From contig NC_133223.1 of NCBI RefSeq assembly GCF_040436345.1, positions 8,102,847 through 8,166,846 on the forward strand: 64,000 nucleotides of DNA, read 5' to 3'. Below the pieces are notes generated by a model. The model saw only the letters and a list, made by a program, of their open reading frames with translations. It searched no databases and had not been told where the DNA came from. This stretch comes from Pagrus major. Taxonomy: Eukaryota > Chordata > Actinopteri > Spariformes > Sparidae. Below are positions 35,801 through 47,300 of the stretch, piece by piece. A program made the translations under genes and the position numbers. How positions within the stretch are numbered: the first letter of the stretch is position 1; every line of letters starts with the position of its first letter.

Positions 35801-38800
35801 AGCTTATAGAGTGCTGTAGTGATGACGTAAATTTGGAGGCTAACCTGGAAGTCAGCCCTGGTTCCTTTGACAAAAAGCCTATGAGATTTTTGAATTGGAT
35901 TTTGGATTATTGCAGAAATTAATCTCAAATTTATGATATTTACATGTTTTGTTCAGCAAGATTTTCATCACAGATGAACACCACTTTTAACTTTTTAAAT
36001 AACAAATTAAATCTCTAGGAAGAAAAAGTTAATGTTAGCCTATAAACAGACGACATCATGGTCACATGACATTAACATCACCGCCACTAAGTGTCTTACT
36101 CCACAGTTACTATACAGGCTTTCTATAAACTGATCAATGTACAAGTTGTACAGTAGAGTTAGAATAGTTTGTAACTAAAGTCGCCTGTAAAGACGGACTA
36201 GTGAGTAGATGAGTCTCTGTGTTCGCTGTGATGACGTTTAATGTCCCGACAACCTCTGTAGTCTCATTTACACACTTGTTAGCAACCACCGCTTTTAAGA
36301 CACAGAAGAGCTTCATAATTAAACTGTGGGACATTTAATGATGTATTTTATGTCGTCAAACAAAGTGTGTAAATATCGTCAGCCTGTGGTAACCACACAT
36401 TATTTCAGGCATTTAACTGCAAAACCGTTCAAAAAACCTGTAGACTTCGAAGTGAGGGAATGAAAGTGCAAAATGCTAACTGATATCTGGGTTTTAGGAC
36501 TCATTACTACAGCACTCTATAGGCCATTGGAAAGTATCATCTCTGAACTCTTTAGGGAGACAAAAAGTATGACTCAGGAACCAAAACTGAAACCAGGTTG
36601 CTGTATTTTGAAGTAGACCAATTTCTGTAGTTTGTTCTTACAGCCAACACACAGCCATTAACTTCATAAGCGATACACAATATTCTTATTCTGACCCAGC
36701 TACATTAAACACATCAAGGAGATGACAATATAGAAACATCTACCAATGGGGAGTCAGCTTTTTCTGAACAGAACGTGTGCTGCTGACTACATTATATATG
36801 AAAAGTTTTTGGCGTTCCCTTCCTGTGGGCAGAGCAGTGCACCCAACATCATAATGTCATTTTTAACCATTTTTTTTTGCATTTTAAGTCATCTTACACT
36901 TGTTAAGACTTTCAGCTGATAAAACAGGGGGGACTAACACAGCTTTAATGAATTGTTTATGACACTGTATTGTCTTTAGCTGTACATCAACCCATCAGGG
37001 ATTTTTGCCGACTACATTGAACATAAAAGTGTTTCTACATCTCATCCTTACCACAGAACAGAGCTGGTTCTAACTGTTCTGGCTCATTCTCTTAAACACT
37101 TGGCTCTGAGCGACTGTCCAAGCTCCTCTCTCTGCTCAAAATAAACCACACACAAGAGATCCGAGGGTAGCACACTGAGTCTGTCACTGTCTGCAGATCT
37201 TTAGGTGAAGTTATGGACGATCTCAGCAGTTATTGTAGCTCTGTATTCTTTTATTGTGTAATATATTTCGTCTGATTTACAAAAGAAGACATTCCATGTG
37301 TTCTTGTGCCAGCAGGGAGAGAAAAAGCCCAGTATGACACATAAACTTATCACCTGCGACATATTTACACATGATACGTTCTTCAAGGTTAAAGATACAT
37401 AGCTGTGGTTCCTTTGTTTAACAAGGTCAGGCTCTCCAGTCTGGACACATGATTTACAGCGGTGACTTTGATTCCTCGTTAGGGTGAGGCAGGTTTGACA
37501 TGTCCTTCTCTTCAAGTAAAACCTTCTGCTGTGCACTGTAGACTCCTCAGCTCGTTACAGAGAATAAAATTAGTTTGGTTCTATCAAATTGTTTATTGCA
37601 CAATTTCACTGTGATTCACTGTGACTGCACAGTGAGGGCAAATTTAGGAATTACTTGCGCCTCAGTGAAAGCACTGGGCTTTAATTTAAGTCAGAGTATT
37701 TATTCAAATCAGGGCGGAGGGCAAACAAGTCCTTGAACGGAGCACCACACAAACAAATCATCCGTTCGGCTTCGATTTCAAGCAGAAATTACTTCAGCAT
37801 TAAGGCTAATCCACCGAGGCTGGCTCCCTCACATCCTAAAGCCCCTTGATGAGTGAACTCTGGACCTGTTTGAGTTTCTAGGATGTAAACCCAGTCTGTC
37901 TTTACTAAAGTAACAACAGCAGCTGTGTTGAAGACAACCTCTGTGCACGTTCTTTGCACTGTACTCAAAACAATCTTACATGTAGCGTGTAATAAGGGCT
38001 ACATGCTGGTCCAACCTCGGCCATGTCTGCAAATATGTTTAAAAGATGATTACATAATTAGTTTTACATAACAAACAGCCCTGTTACTGCTGCAGAGTCT
38101 GTTTAGGTCCACTTCTAACTGTGGATGGTCATTGCGTGTCATGCTCAAGGGCACTAGGACAGATGGACAAATGGATACATGATTTTTCATTTGAAGTGAC
38201 AGTGACATTTGTTATTTACTTTTTCTACATGAGAAACAGGAAAGGAAAGTTCTATTTAAACCTCTGCAGAAAGAAATACTTGCACTCACGCTGGTTTTCA
38301 TGGGTCTCAAACATTTTAGTGACGTCACAGTTATGTAATGTTGTTTCACATAGAATACAGTTTTTCTGTTTTAAGTTTAAAGTCTGAGCCGCTCAGCCAT
38401 CGCAGCACTCTGTTGTTTCTCCTTTTAGTGGATAAAAAATGTTTGTACCAACATTGCAGGCGAAGGGGAATTTGCCAACTCAGCTTGCAGAAAGACAACA
38501 GAAGGTCACAGCTCTGCTGAATTAAAGATTCAGTTTATTTTCGTTGCATGAAGATAAACGCAGCATGCTTCATTTCCCTCAAGACCTCTATGTTTTTCTG
38601 TCAGATTCAACTTTTTGGTCTTGAAACTGAATTATTAATCCTGTGCAGCTGTGCTCCCGAATGACTCTTTCTTATAAACTTCCACACGGAGATTGAGTAC
38701 ATTTGCATTATTCTAATGAAATACCATCTGAAAAAGCTTCTTAACAGATTAGTTACAGTTCCAGTTTTAAAATAGTTGTCTTCTATTAATGTCCATTTTC

Positions 38801-38875
<75 letters not shown>

Positions 38876-41765
38876 GTGTGCGTGTGTGTGTCCTCTGCTG
38901 ATGTTAAGCAGGGGTGCGTGCCTCTGTATACTGACATGTATAATGAGAGGAAATTAAACTCTAAGGACCCCTGTAGGGAGATCCCCCCCACCTCATCCAT
39001 CCTGTGCCCTGCACCTTCACCAACCTTGACGCAGAACTCCCTCAGCTCCCAGCGCTTGGGCTTGCGGCTCAGTATGACCTCCTCCAGCAGTGTGGGCTGG
39101 TCGGTCAGCGCTGACACTCCCATCAGACGGTTGTAGAGTGCTGTCAGCTGCCTCTCCAGCCGGTAGTCCTGCACATACTGCAGGAACACTTCTGTCTCCT
39201 TCTTGGTGAAGTCTGACTGGGCCCTCACCTGAAACAAGCAGGGTGAGAGGAGTTTCTCTTAAGATAAAGAGGTCAAGGGGGCAGACTCAGGCGCAGATTC
39301 AGAGAGTTCTTTTATTTGTTAAATAAGTAAAAAGGCAAGAAGAAACTACATCATTAATAGCTACATTATTCATTAGATGAATGCCAAATTACTTCACACA
39401 TCATAAATGTGTCATTTTAAAATATTTAAAGTTATTCTAAGAAGAAATAGAATTAACAAATATCTTTCATTCGTAACTCCTTTCTAACTTTTGTTCAGCC
39501 TTCAACCATAGTCAGAATATTAGACAAAGGGGCCCTGGACAAAGACATGTAAAACACCCCCCACCCCTCCTGCAGAAAGGCAAGAAACCTCGACTGAGGT
39601 TTCGTAGTTGTAGTTGTTTTGTATCTCTCTGTGGTGGTTTTTGCATCTCTCTCTAGTCATTTTGTGTCTTTTTGTGGTTGTTTTGTGTCTCTCTGTAGTT
39701 GTTATATGTCTTTTTGTGGTTGTCCTGTTTCTCTTTGTGGTTGTTTTGTGTCTCTGTAGTTGTTCTGTGTCTCTTTGTGGTTTTGTTGCATCATTTTGTT
39801 GTCATGTTGTGTCTCCCTGTGGTCATTTTCTGCCTCTTTATGGTTGCCTTGCATCCCTTTTTGAGACAGCACTCCCGCTCACAGCAGCTGAATCATAACT
39901 TATTCTCTGTTATTTCAAGTATTACTCATACTAACACCTTTCCATTAATGCAATTAAGCATTAGATAAAATAAAAATGTCCAAAATACAACATTTCAATA
40001 AATGTTAAGGTTTAACATTTGGGTTCACTTGAAGCACTTCTACAATATATCACAGTGAGAATATGTATACGGATGATTGTTTTTTGCTAAGTAGGTTTCA
40101 CTGCACACCATATTTATATCCTCTTACCTATTCATATTATATCAAACAACAAATGTCATGGCCTGTTGAGGTGAGGCTCATGAGACATCTTCAGTGTACC
40201 AGGATTCACACTTTTTTTCATATTCTCACTCCAGAAACAACCTTCGCTGAAAGTGACACTTTCTAACTTGAATTAATTTACACCAAACAGAAGTGAGCTC
40301 AGGTCACTTAATTCAGCAAAACTGATGCAGCAAGGTTTTTTGGTTTTTGTTTCTCAAATTCTGTTGCTTGGTTAACTTATGTTATGAAATGGCTGCTGTA
40401 TTTAGCTCACTTGAGAGATTTGTACAGATAAACACTCAGTGAAATGACAGCAGTTCCTATTAACATTATGAAATAATTGCACCGGAAATAAAAGGCACAA
40501 GCCTGTTCATAGTCAGTCTGGTGAAACTAAACAGATGCTTCAATCATACATCTGGTCACATATCTACATTTACATAATATGCTTAACATGATGAGTTCAG
40601 CCACAGTTCAGTCGCAGTCACGCAGCTGTTCAGGAAAATTGGCAGAGCACTTGTTACTCTTCAAGGTCAGCTCCACCTTCAGAGCCCTTTGACCACGTTT
40701 ATTTAAAAAAAAATACCAGATCTGGTGCTGAAGTTAAACAAGATCTATATTCATGTTCTCTTTTCTCTCAGCTATTCATCTGTCAGCCAGCAGCAGGCCA
40801 CAGATCAGTGTTCAGTTTTAATTGCAACCAAAACCTTTTATTTCTCATCCAACTTGATGTGGGAGTTAGAAAGTCTATCTCAAGGCTGTTCAAGGACTCT
40901 CTCAAGATTTGGATTCTGGCATCTATATTTTTTAAACAAGACACATGTAACAAAGTAGTTCAAGTAAGCTGGTAAGTTTCTGTCCTACTGAGGTGTCCTT
41001 GAGGAGGCCACAGTGTCAGTCACAAGTCACAAGAAGGACTGCAAGTCGAGAGAGTATCTTAAATATATTTTCTTTTCAAATACAACGAAAGTTAGTTTCA
41101 CCTTCAAGAGGGTCAGGACACCAAATTATGATGATGCGTTTTGAGTGATGTTAAGTGTTTACAGGAGTGTTTTCCACTTATATCTTTGGAGCAGATGCCC
41201 AAACCATGCACTGCTAGAGTAGTGTTGATTTAAAGTTGTAATATGAGGAGAAATTATTAAAAGATTCGACTATTACCATACAAGTTAGTATACATCAGCA
41301 GTTGGCTCTACTAAATATAACTGCATGTGTGAGCTCCAGGGACAGTTTCCTCACCGCTGTGCCCAGCTGGTAGTAGACCACGGCCAGATCGTCCTCCAGC
41401 CGGTGGACCTCCTGGTCGTCCAGCAGGCCGTGACCGGATGCTCCCAGCTCCTGGTCGATGCTGTCCAGATTCTTCTTGGCCACCTCAGTCTCCTCTGCTG
41501 TGGCACTGCCACCCAAATAAGAGCAGATCCCCTGGACCTGGACCCTGAGCATCACATACACACACTATTGATTCACTTTATGAAAACATTTTACATGCAA
41601 CAATTTCAGCAGACAGGGTACTTCATATGGAGGAGTATGTATTTGAAAGATATATTATGTAGACATTAATGAGATATTCAGATGCACAATCTGGCATAAA
41701 GGAAAAACTGACCTCACAGTTTGCATGTAGCCCACAGGCTCCAAAACCTTTCCAAACATCGCCAT
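32836..41765 (-). CDS. Unassigned helical protein, possibly rapunzel-like
   Basis: Four coding exons: 41765-41713, 41544-41355, 39228-39025 and 33591-32836, phases consistent, 400 aa, TGA stop. The start has an optimal Kozak (GAGCCATGG), with a second ATG two codons later. No signal peptide is evident. Residues 1-250 look all-helical. A hydrophobic stretch (NFVLGTGLLCLF, about 151-162) follows a conserved-looking LTALYNRLMG (about 106-115) and FCVKV block. The order 'LY-x2-MG ... LLE ... FC ... hydrophobic helix ... LTG-x-D ... W-x2-(R/K)M ... C' recalls the fish rapunzel family, but this is from memory and not proved. An acidic, lysine-rich linker (DDEKEEEEPQEEKPNKEDKE, about 229-248) leads to a compact C-terminal region with two tryptophan-containing blocks and YYLYEYKHR near the end. 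Rapunzel genes affect bone and fin growth in zebrafish; no function is asserted here. Confidence 0.8.
35803..36523. mobile_element. Inverted-repeat element with TATAGAGTGCTGTAG ends
   Basis: The left end CTTATAGAGTGCTGTAGTGA and the right end, reverse-complemented, CCTATAGAGTGCTGTAGTAA are inverted repeats of about 20 bp, 720 bp apart. No coding capacity is seen. It looks like a non-autonomous DNA element. Confidence 0.65.
38803..38890. repeat. (TG)n microsatellite
   Basis: About 85 bp of TG repeat with a few CG steps, just inside intron 3 of the helical-protein gene and about 135 bp from an exon end. Open frames across it are artefacts. Confidence 0.95.
39605..39862. repeat. Degenerate minisatellite, GTCTCTNTGTGGTTGTTTT unit
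   Basis: About ten to twelve imperfect units of 21-24 bp containing TGTNTCTNTGTGGTTGT. They produce fortuitous Cys/Leu/Val-rich open frames on the plus strand. Lies in intron 2 of the helical-protein gene. Confidence 0.8.
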
Positions 41766-42334
41766 GGCTCCAGAGCTGCGTTCTGACTGATGAGCAATGG
41801 AGAAAGTGAATAGTTAATCCCACAATCCTGACAACAGATAAAAGAAAGTTCTGTCTTTATGTAGAAATGATTGAAATTGGTAAAAATCTGATAAGACAAT
41901 TAACTTGAGACCAAAAAACATTGATTTCGTTTTACACTCACCTCAGTTGTTCGGTGTGCACGTTTGTACTGACCTTCACAGTCTGTCCAATATTTATACA
42001 CTCTGCCGAACAACCGGCTAATCTGATAAGAGTTCTCCACCCACAGCTCTCTTTGAACTTGAGAAGAGGATGGAGCATGAAAAACTGATGCATTTTAGGG
42101 GTAAATGTCGAGCTAGCTTTCATCTTCCGAGTGTTGAGACGTATATATCTTCACACGACCATGTAATCTGCAGGGGTGTAAGACAAAAAAATGCAGCCCT
42201 TAAGATCAGTCTTGCTGTACATTGCTGAATTTATTTACAGGTAAGTTTTGATTGCTGATGCTTAAAATGCTAAAATATTTTGTCATATGCAGAGGTGAAA
42301 ATCTCAATTAATTACACCTAAAATTAAAAATATT

Positions 42335-42561
42335 AAAGGAGCACTATTTAGTTTGGGGGAAGAAATTTACTCTCAGAATTTTAATGTTTACAATATTAAT
42401 GAGGTGATAATACAATTTTATTGCATAAGTGAATAAACAAGCTGTTCTCACAGGAAAATAAGGTCACAGAACACTGTTAGAGCTAGAAAGGTGGCAGGGT
42501 CCGGCAAAGATCTTTTTCTTCTGATTCAAAGTTCTTCCCCAAAACTACATAGTGCACCTTT
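42335..42561. mobile_element. AAAGGNGCACTATGTAGTTT-type MITE, copy 1
   Basis: Left end AAAGGAGCACTATTTAGTTT and right end (reverse complement) AAAGGTGCACTATGTAGTTT are inverted repeats. Internal blocks TTTACAATATTAATGA and GAATAAACAAGC are shared with 54503-54839. Flanked by TT/TA-rich sequence. Confidence 0.8.
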
Positions 42562-43539
42562 AAATATAATTAAAAACTGAAATTACAAATTGATATCATG
42601 AAATGGAAAATGTGGAGGGAGGGAGGGAGGAAAGTGAAAAAAAACAGACAGCATTTTATCTTAAAAGTAGATTATGCAGGATTTTCTGAGAAAAAACTCT
42701 CAATCATCACTTATGACCCACTAGAAGTGTGTGGTCATGTCTGAATCTGCAGAGACGCTGCCCTCTGCCTGTATTTTCTTATATTTTCATTATTTTGCTG
42801 TGTTCGGAGGCTTCAGGGCACCCCCCAGCCAATAACATTGCCAGGTCGGGACATAGCAACCAGGTTGCATTGCTGCCTTCGTCTCTCTTCTCTGCTCTCA
42901 GTCTGTCATAAAGAGCTTCAGGTCTGTTTTTCTGTTTGACCGAGGGCGGGGCGAGCTACACAGACACAGACAGGCAGGGCAGAGAGGCAAACAGCAAACA
43001 GAATGAAGCGTGCATTCACATGAAATTTGCAGGATAGTGCAGAGGTGCCGGGGTGTTTATTTGCATTCAATCATTTAAGCATACCGTGAACGTAACAATC
43101 AGAAAGTAATGTTTCATCTCTGTCACGCTGCTCCGTCTTTAATTTACTCTCTAGCTCAATCAACTGCCACTACTCTTTCTCTGTCTCACCTGAGCCATTC
43201 ATAATATCAATATTTCATGTCAGTTTAATTACCGTTATCCTTTTAACATTAAATTGTGGCCTGATTATCCTGAATACTAAAATACCATTTGCTGCTGTCT
43301 TTTGAAAAGCCTGCATTCAAGAACACAAATTGACAATTCACAATTCTTTGACTTTCTTCCAGTTCTGTCATGGTGCTGTTTCAAAGCCAATATGAACTTG
43401 ATCTGATGTCAGTTTACCTGACCTATGTTGCTTGCTGAAAAACAGCTCCATCTTCTGGCAGCAGGGCCTCCCGATTTAACTTCTCACACTACAGTGGTAA
43501 TTTACTTGACATGTGGAGACGATGGTAAATGGTAAAAAA

Positions 43540-43655
43540 AATGGTAAATAGCTTGTACTTATATAGCGCCTTTCTAGTTTTAGCAACCACACAGAGCGCT
43601 TTACAACACAAGTCAGCATTCACCCATTCACACGCACATTCATTCACTGGTGTCA
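43540..43655. repeat. Interspersed fish repeat (TTATATAGCGCC / GCGCTTTACA)
   Basis: Contains TTATATAGCGCCTTTCTAG, AGCGCTTTACAACACAAGTC and CATTCACCCATTCACACGCA, a signature of a very abundant teleost repeat. A related end lies at about 52540-52630. Non-coding. Confidence 0.65.
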
Positions 43656-44236
43656 GAGGCCAGAGACCTACAATTAAAGCACAGATGAACATGACAGAAA
43701 CTGCTGCTGAGGCATGTTGAATGTGTTAGTACAAACTTGCAAAATGAGACTGACTGAGCAGGAGCCCATTTGAATGTCCACTCAAATACCCCAGTGCAAA
43801 CCATACCTCCACCCTTCACCCCCACAAAACAAAATGTGTACTGTGTTCTCTGTTTAAACCTGAAACCTGAACCTAAAGTGCAGGCAAATCAGTGTGGGGG
43901 GAGTCATGAAGTATGGTAAGGCTTCTTTTTTTTGTTGTTGTTGTAAAGACTAGATTGAGTTGTTAGTATTTTGGCCATGGTGGTTGCCTTTGCTGCTGAG
44001 TTGGAATGGAAATCCGAGAGAATAAAAAGGGGTTGTTGTGAGAAAGCAGTTTTTGACTTGTTGTTGTAGGAGAGGCTTTCAGATGCTTTTTTTTTTTTTG
44101 TCACAGAGGCGAATAAAAGTTGGGGAAAAACTTTTGACTTTTTAAAATCTGGACTAGATGGTCTTCTTTTCCATCCAGTAGATGGCGATAGTGCAACATC
44201 TTTGAACACCAACGAAGAAGAAGAGTCCGCTTCCGC

Positions 44237-44250
44237 TTTTGGCGCCAAAA
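44237..44250. promoter_or_regulatory. Palindromic E2F site in the ska3 promoter
   Basis: TTTTGGCGCCAAAA is a perfect palindrome formed of two opposed TTTSSCGC-type E2F half-sites, about 110 bp upstream of the ska3 ATG. Fits G1/S to G2/M cell-cycle control expected of a mitotic gene. Confidence 0.65.
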
Positions 44251-44360
44251 TCAAAAAGTGTTTTCCTGTTGGCGGAGAGCCGAGGAGGTAAACAAACGCT
44301 GGTGTGAGTGTAGGATCTGGTTTGAGAGGATTGTGGCATAGTTCGGACTCTTACCTGAAA

Positions 44361-47300
44361 ATGGACCCAACGTCACGGTTCTTTACCAAGCTGAGAAAGC
44401 TGGCGGTGACTCTAGAGTCAGAAACGGCCCAGCTCCAGCACACGTTTGACAACAGAAACAAAGACGACGGTGACAGCGGTGAGTGACGCACTGACAAGCC
44501 AGCCTGATGTTGGGACACTGTTCAGCATGTATATAATATGTGGACAGTGTGTCCATGTGTCAGTACGAGTTTCTTCTTGTTGCAGAAGCGACAGCGAGAG
44601 GGATGAGAGCATTACACGAGCTGAGCTCTGAAGTCGGGACCCTAAAGGTACGGTGATGTCATGACCTGTGCACCAAACTCTGTTCATTAAACTGATACTT
44701 TAAGGGAGCTTGGTTTAACGGCATAAACAAACGTGACACATTTTGGTTACCACATTCCCAACAGCCTCATGGGTCAAATGCACAAAAGTGTTGTCAAAGT
44801 GTGGTGAAGTGTTTCTACATGTTTTATAACCGCCCGCTAGCATGTTGGATGTGACAGTTGGTCAGTTAAAGCTGACATTTAATTTCAAAACACTGGTTCT
44901 CCACCAACCTGCAATCTAACACTATAACCTTTAACAATATAGTTACATAGTGAAGCTTTTTAATGAATGCTGCCAGAGTCTAACCAACGCATTCATTATT
45001 ATTGTTATTATTAGTAGCAGTAGTAGTTGTTCTTGTAGTACTTTTTAGGTAAATACATTGTTTGTGGCAGTAAAATAAATAGTACAGATTGTTTGTAAAG
45101 AATAAATAATTTCCTCATTAAGCACCATAAAGAATATCAGCTTTTAAAATGTATTATGCAGCCTTTTTAGTGAAAAATATTATCACATACATAGGGCTGG
45201 GCAATATATACGATATATATATAGAGACTATATAACGTCTTGGATTTTGGATGTCATTATATTATGATATGTCATATGTAGGTGTCGACAATACGACTTT
45301 TTCAGAGCCGATAACGATTTTTAGAAATCATGGAGACTGAAAACGGATATTTGGGATCAAGTACTGTTATTAAGTACAGCTTTCAGTTACTTTACTTGGG
45401 TATTTCCTTTTTCTGCTGCTTTATATTTCCTCTTCCTTTCTGATTTCATACATTTAGTTACTAGTTACTTTGCAGATTCAGATTACTCAGTGTTTATAGG
45501 CTATGAATTGTGGCATGTTACCAATCAGATCAGAGTGTTGTGAGAGGGACATTGTGTGAGAGCATGCTGAATCAGAGCCAAAGTAGCACATTTTTAAATT
45601 AGTTTATTTTATCAGCAGTCTGACGGAAAAATGCTGAATCTCGGCCCAATAATTGTCCGGGGCCGATAATCGTCATAAGTGTTCCTGCATTTGAAGGCTG
45701 CATTACAGTAAATGATGTCATTTTCTGAACGTACCAGACTGTTCTAATATTTGTCTTTACCCACTTAGTCATTATATCCACATTACTGATGATTATTGAC
45801 AAAAAGCCTCATTGTGTTAGTATTTTGTGAAAGTACCAATAGACATCCCTACAGTATTTGGTCAAAAATATTTGATTTTGTTGCCCAGTCCTAACATTTA
45901 TGAAGTGCTTTTGAGAAGATTTCAAAATCGCAATGTATATATCGTGTATCACAATATGACCTAAAAGTATTGTGATTTTTTTTAAGGCCATACCCTACAC
46001 ATGCACTTTAAATCTGGGAGCCTGTTAACTTTTGAAAGGAAGGCAATTATCATCTCTGGCTTGTCCTCGTACAGGGGCAGTTACAGGAACAGTTGACTCA
46101 GCAGAAAGCACGGGATAATGAGGTGAGCAGCTTCATTAAGGCTTGTAGAGTGATGCAGCAGAAGGTCACTCAGGACATCCAAGCAATGAGGGAACTTTGT
46201 GAAAAATATGGTTACCAACCTCCCCGAGACACCCAGACACAAACCAGTAAGTAATGAAATAAGCTGTAACACACAGTCAACCTATTTGTGAAAGTTAAAG
46301 CTATGTTTATGAACAGTATACTATGTACCTTTAGTAGTTAAGATTAATTGTCAGCTGTTCAAAACTATAAGCTAAAGGATACAGGATTCATAAAAAAATG
46401 TTTTTATGTCTTTTATTGTGACTCACCTACACAGGGGCCACAGGTCAGCAGTCAGATGCTGGAAATGAGGAAGCAGATGAGTCAGCAGGAGAAGAAGGGG
46501 AAAGCCAGGAGGAGGCTGGAGATGATCCCTCTTCATCGTCTCCCAAAGCGGGACCACCACCCGTCACTGACGTTCTGCGAACCCCACAGCTCTCTGACTT
46601 CGGCCTGTCTGAGATGCATCTGAAGAGAGCTATGGCTGGGGCAGAGTGGTGCTCTGAAGTGCCCCCTATGCCGGAGATGAGGCTCCCTCCCCCATCACTC
46701 AACATGCCTGCATCGCCACCCATGCCCATAACTCCTAAATGTGCCCTGCGGATGGATGAGGAGGAGGTGCAGACACCCCAGATGCATGACTTTGGCATCT
46801 CAGAGCACACTATGTGTCTGCTCAACGACTTCACTATGGATCTGTTACAGAAGAAAATTGACAAGCCCCCAAGGTAGAGCATAATGTGCTTTACATAATC
46901 CATACAGTATATGACATTTATTGACCTCTACTGGCAACATGCAGCAGTACTGTTAGAGATCTTTCAAGAGTCTATTCTTATTATGTGTATTCTTCTTAAA
47001 CAGACCATCACAAGACATACCTGTACCACCAGTGAACTCACTAATGGAGAGTTTGCAGGCTAAAGGTATGGAACTGTTACAGCTCATAAAACTTTCCAGG
47101 TTTTACTTTCATCTTGTTTTTCTTCTGCATTTCCAAACTGCTCCACAACTTGGGCTTGGTGTCATTTGTAATTTTGTATACTCGTGCCAGCTCAATACCT
47201 GTGTTTTGGTACCAGAACAACAACTTTATTACATGACATTGAGAAATTAGTTAACAAGACTACAAACGGGACCAGACATTTGATACCAGGTTTTGATTCT

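Larger units (their letters stand above)
33592..39024 (-). other. Large third intron of the helical-protein gene
   Basis: A 5.4-kb intron with an inverted-repeat element at 35803-36523, but no other gene recognised. The donor is GTTGGT (39024-39019) and the acceptor CTGCACAG (before 33591). Confidence 0.6.
41766..44360. other. Divergent intergenic region between the helical-protein gene and ska3
   Basis: The two genes are transcribed away from each other. The interval contains a MITE (42335-42561), a fish repeat related to the GCGCTTTACA family (43540-43655) and the ska3 promoter near 44237. No further gene is seen. Confidence 0.55.

Noticed and set aside
38767-39237. Open frame with a long Thr-His repeat joined to real sequence
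   Set aside because: The His-Thr part is the (TG)n tract in an intron; only 39025-39228 is a coding exon.
39614-39968. Cys/Leu/Val-rich open frames resembling membrane proteins
   Set aside because: They arise from a degenerate minisatellite with a 21-24-bp unit.
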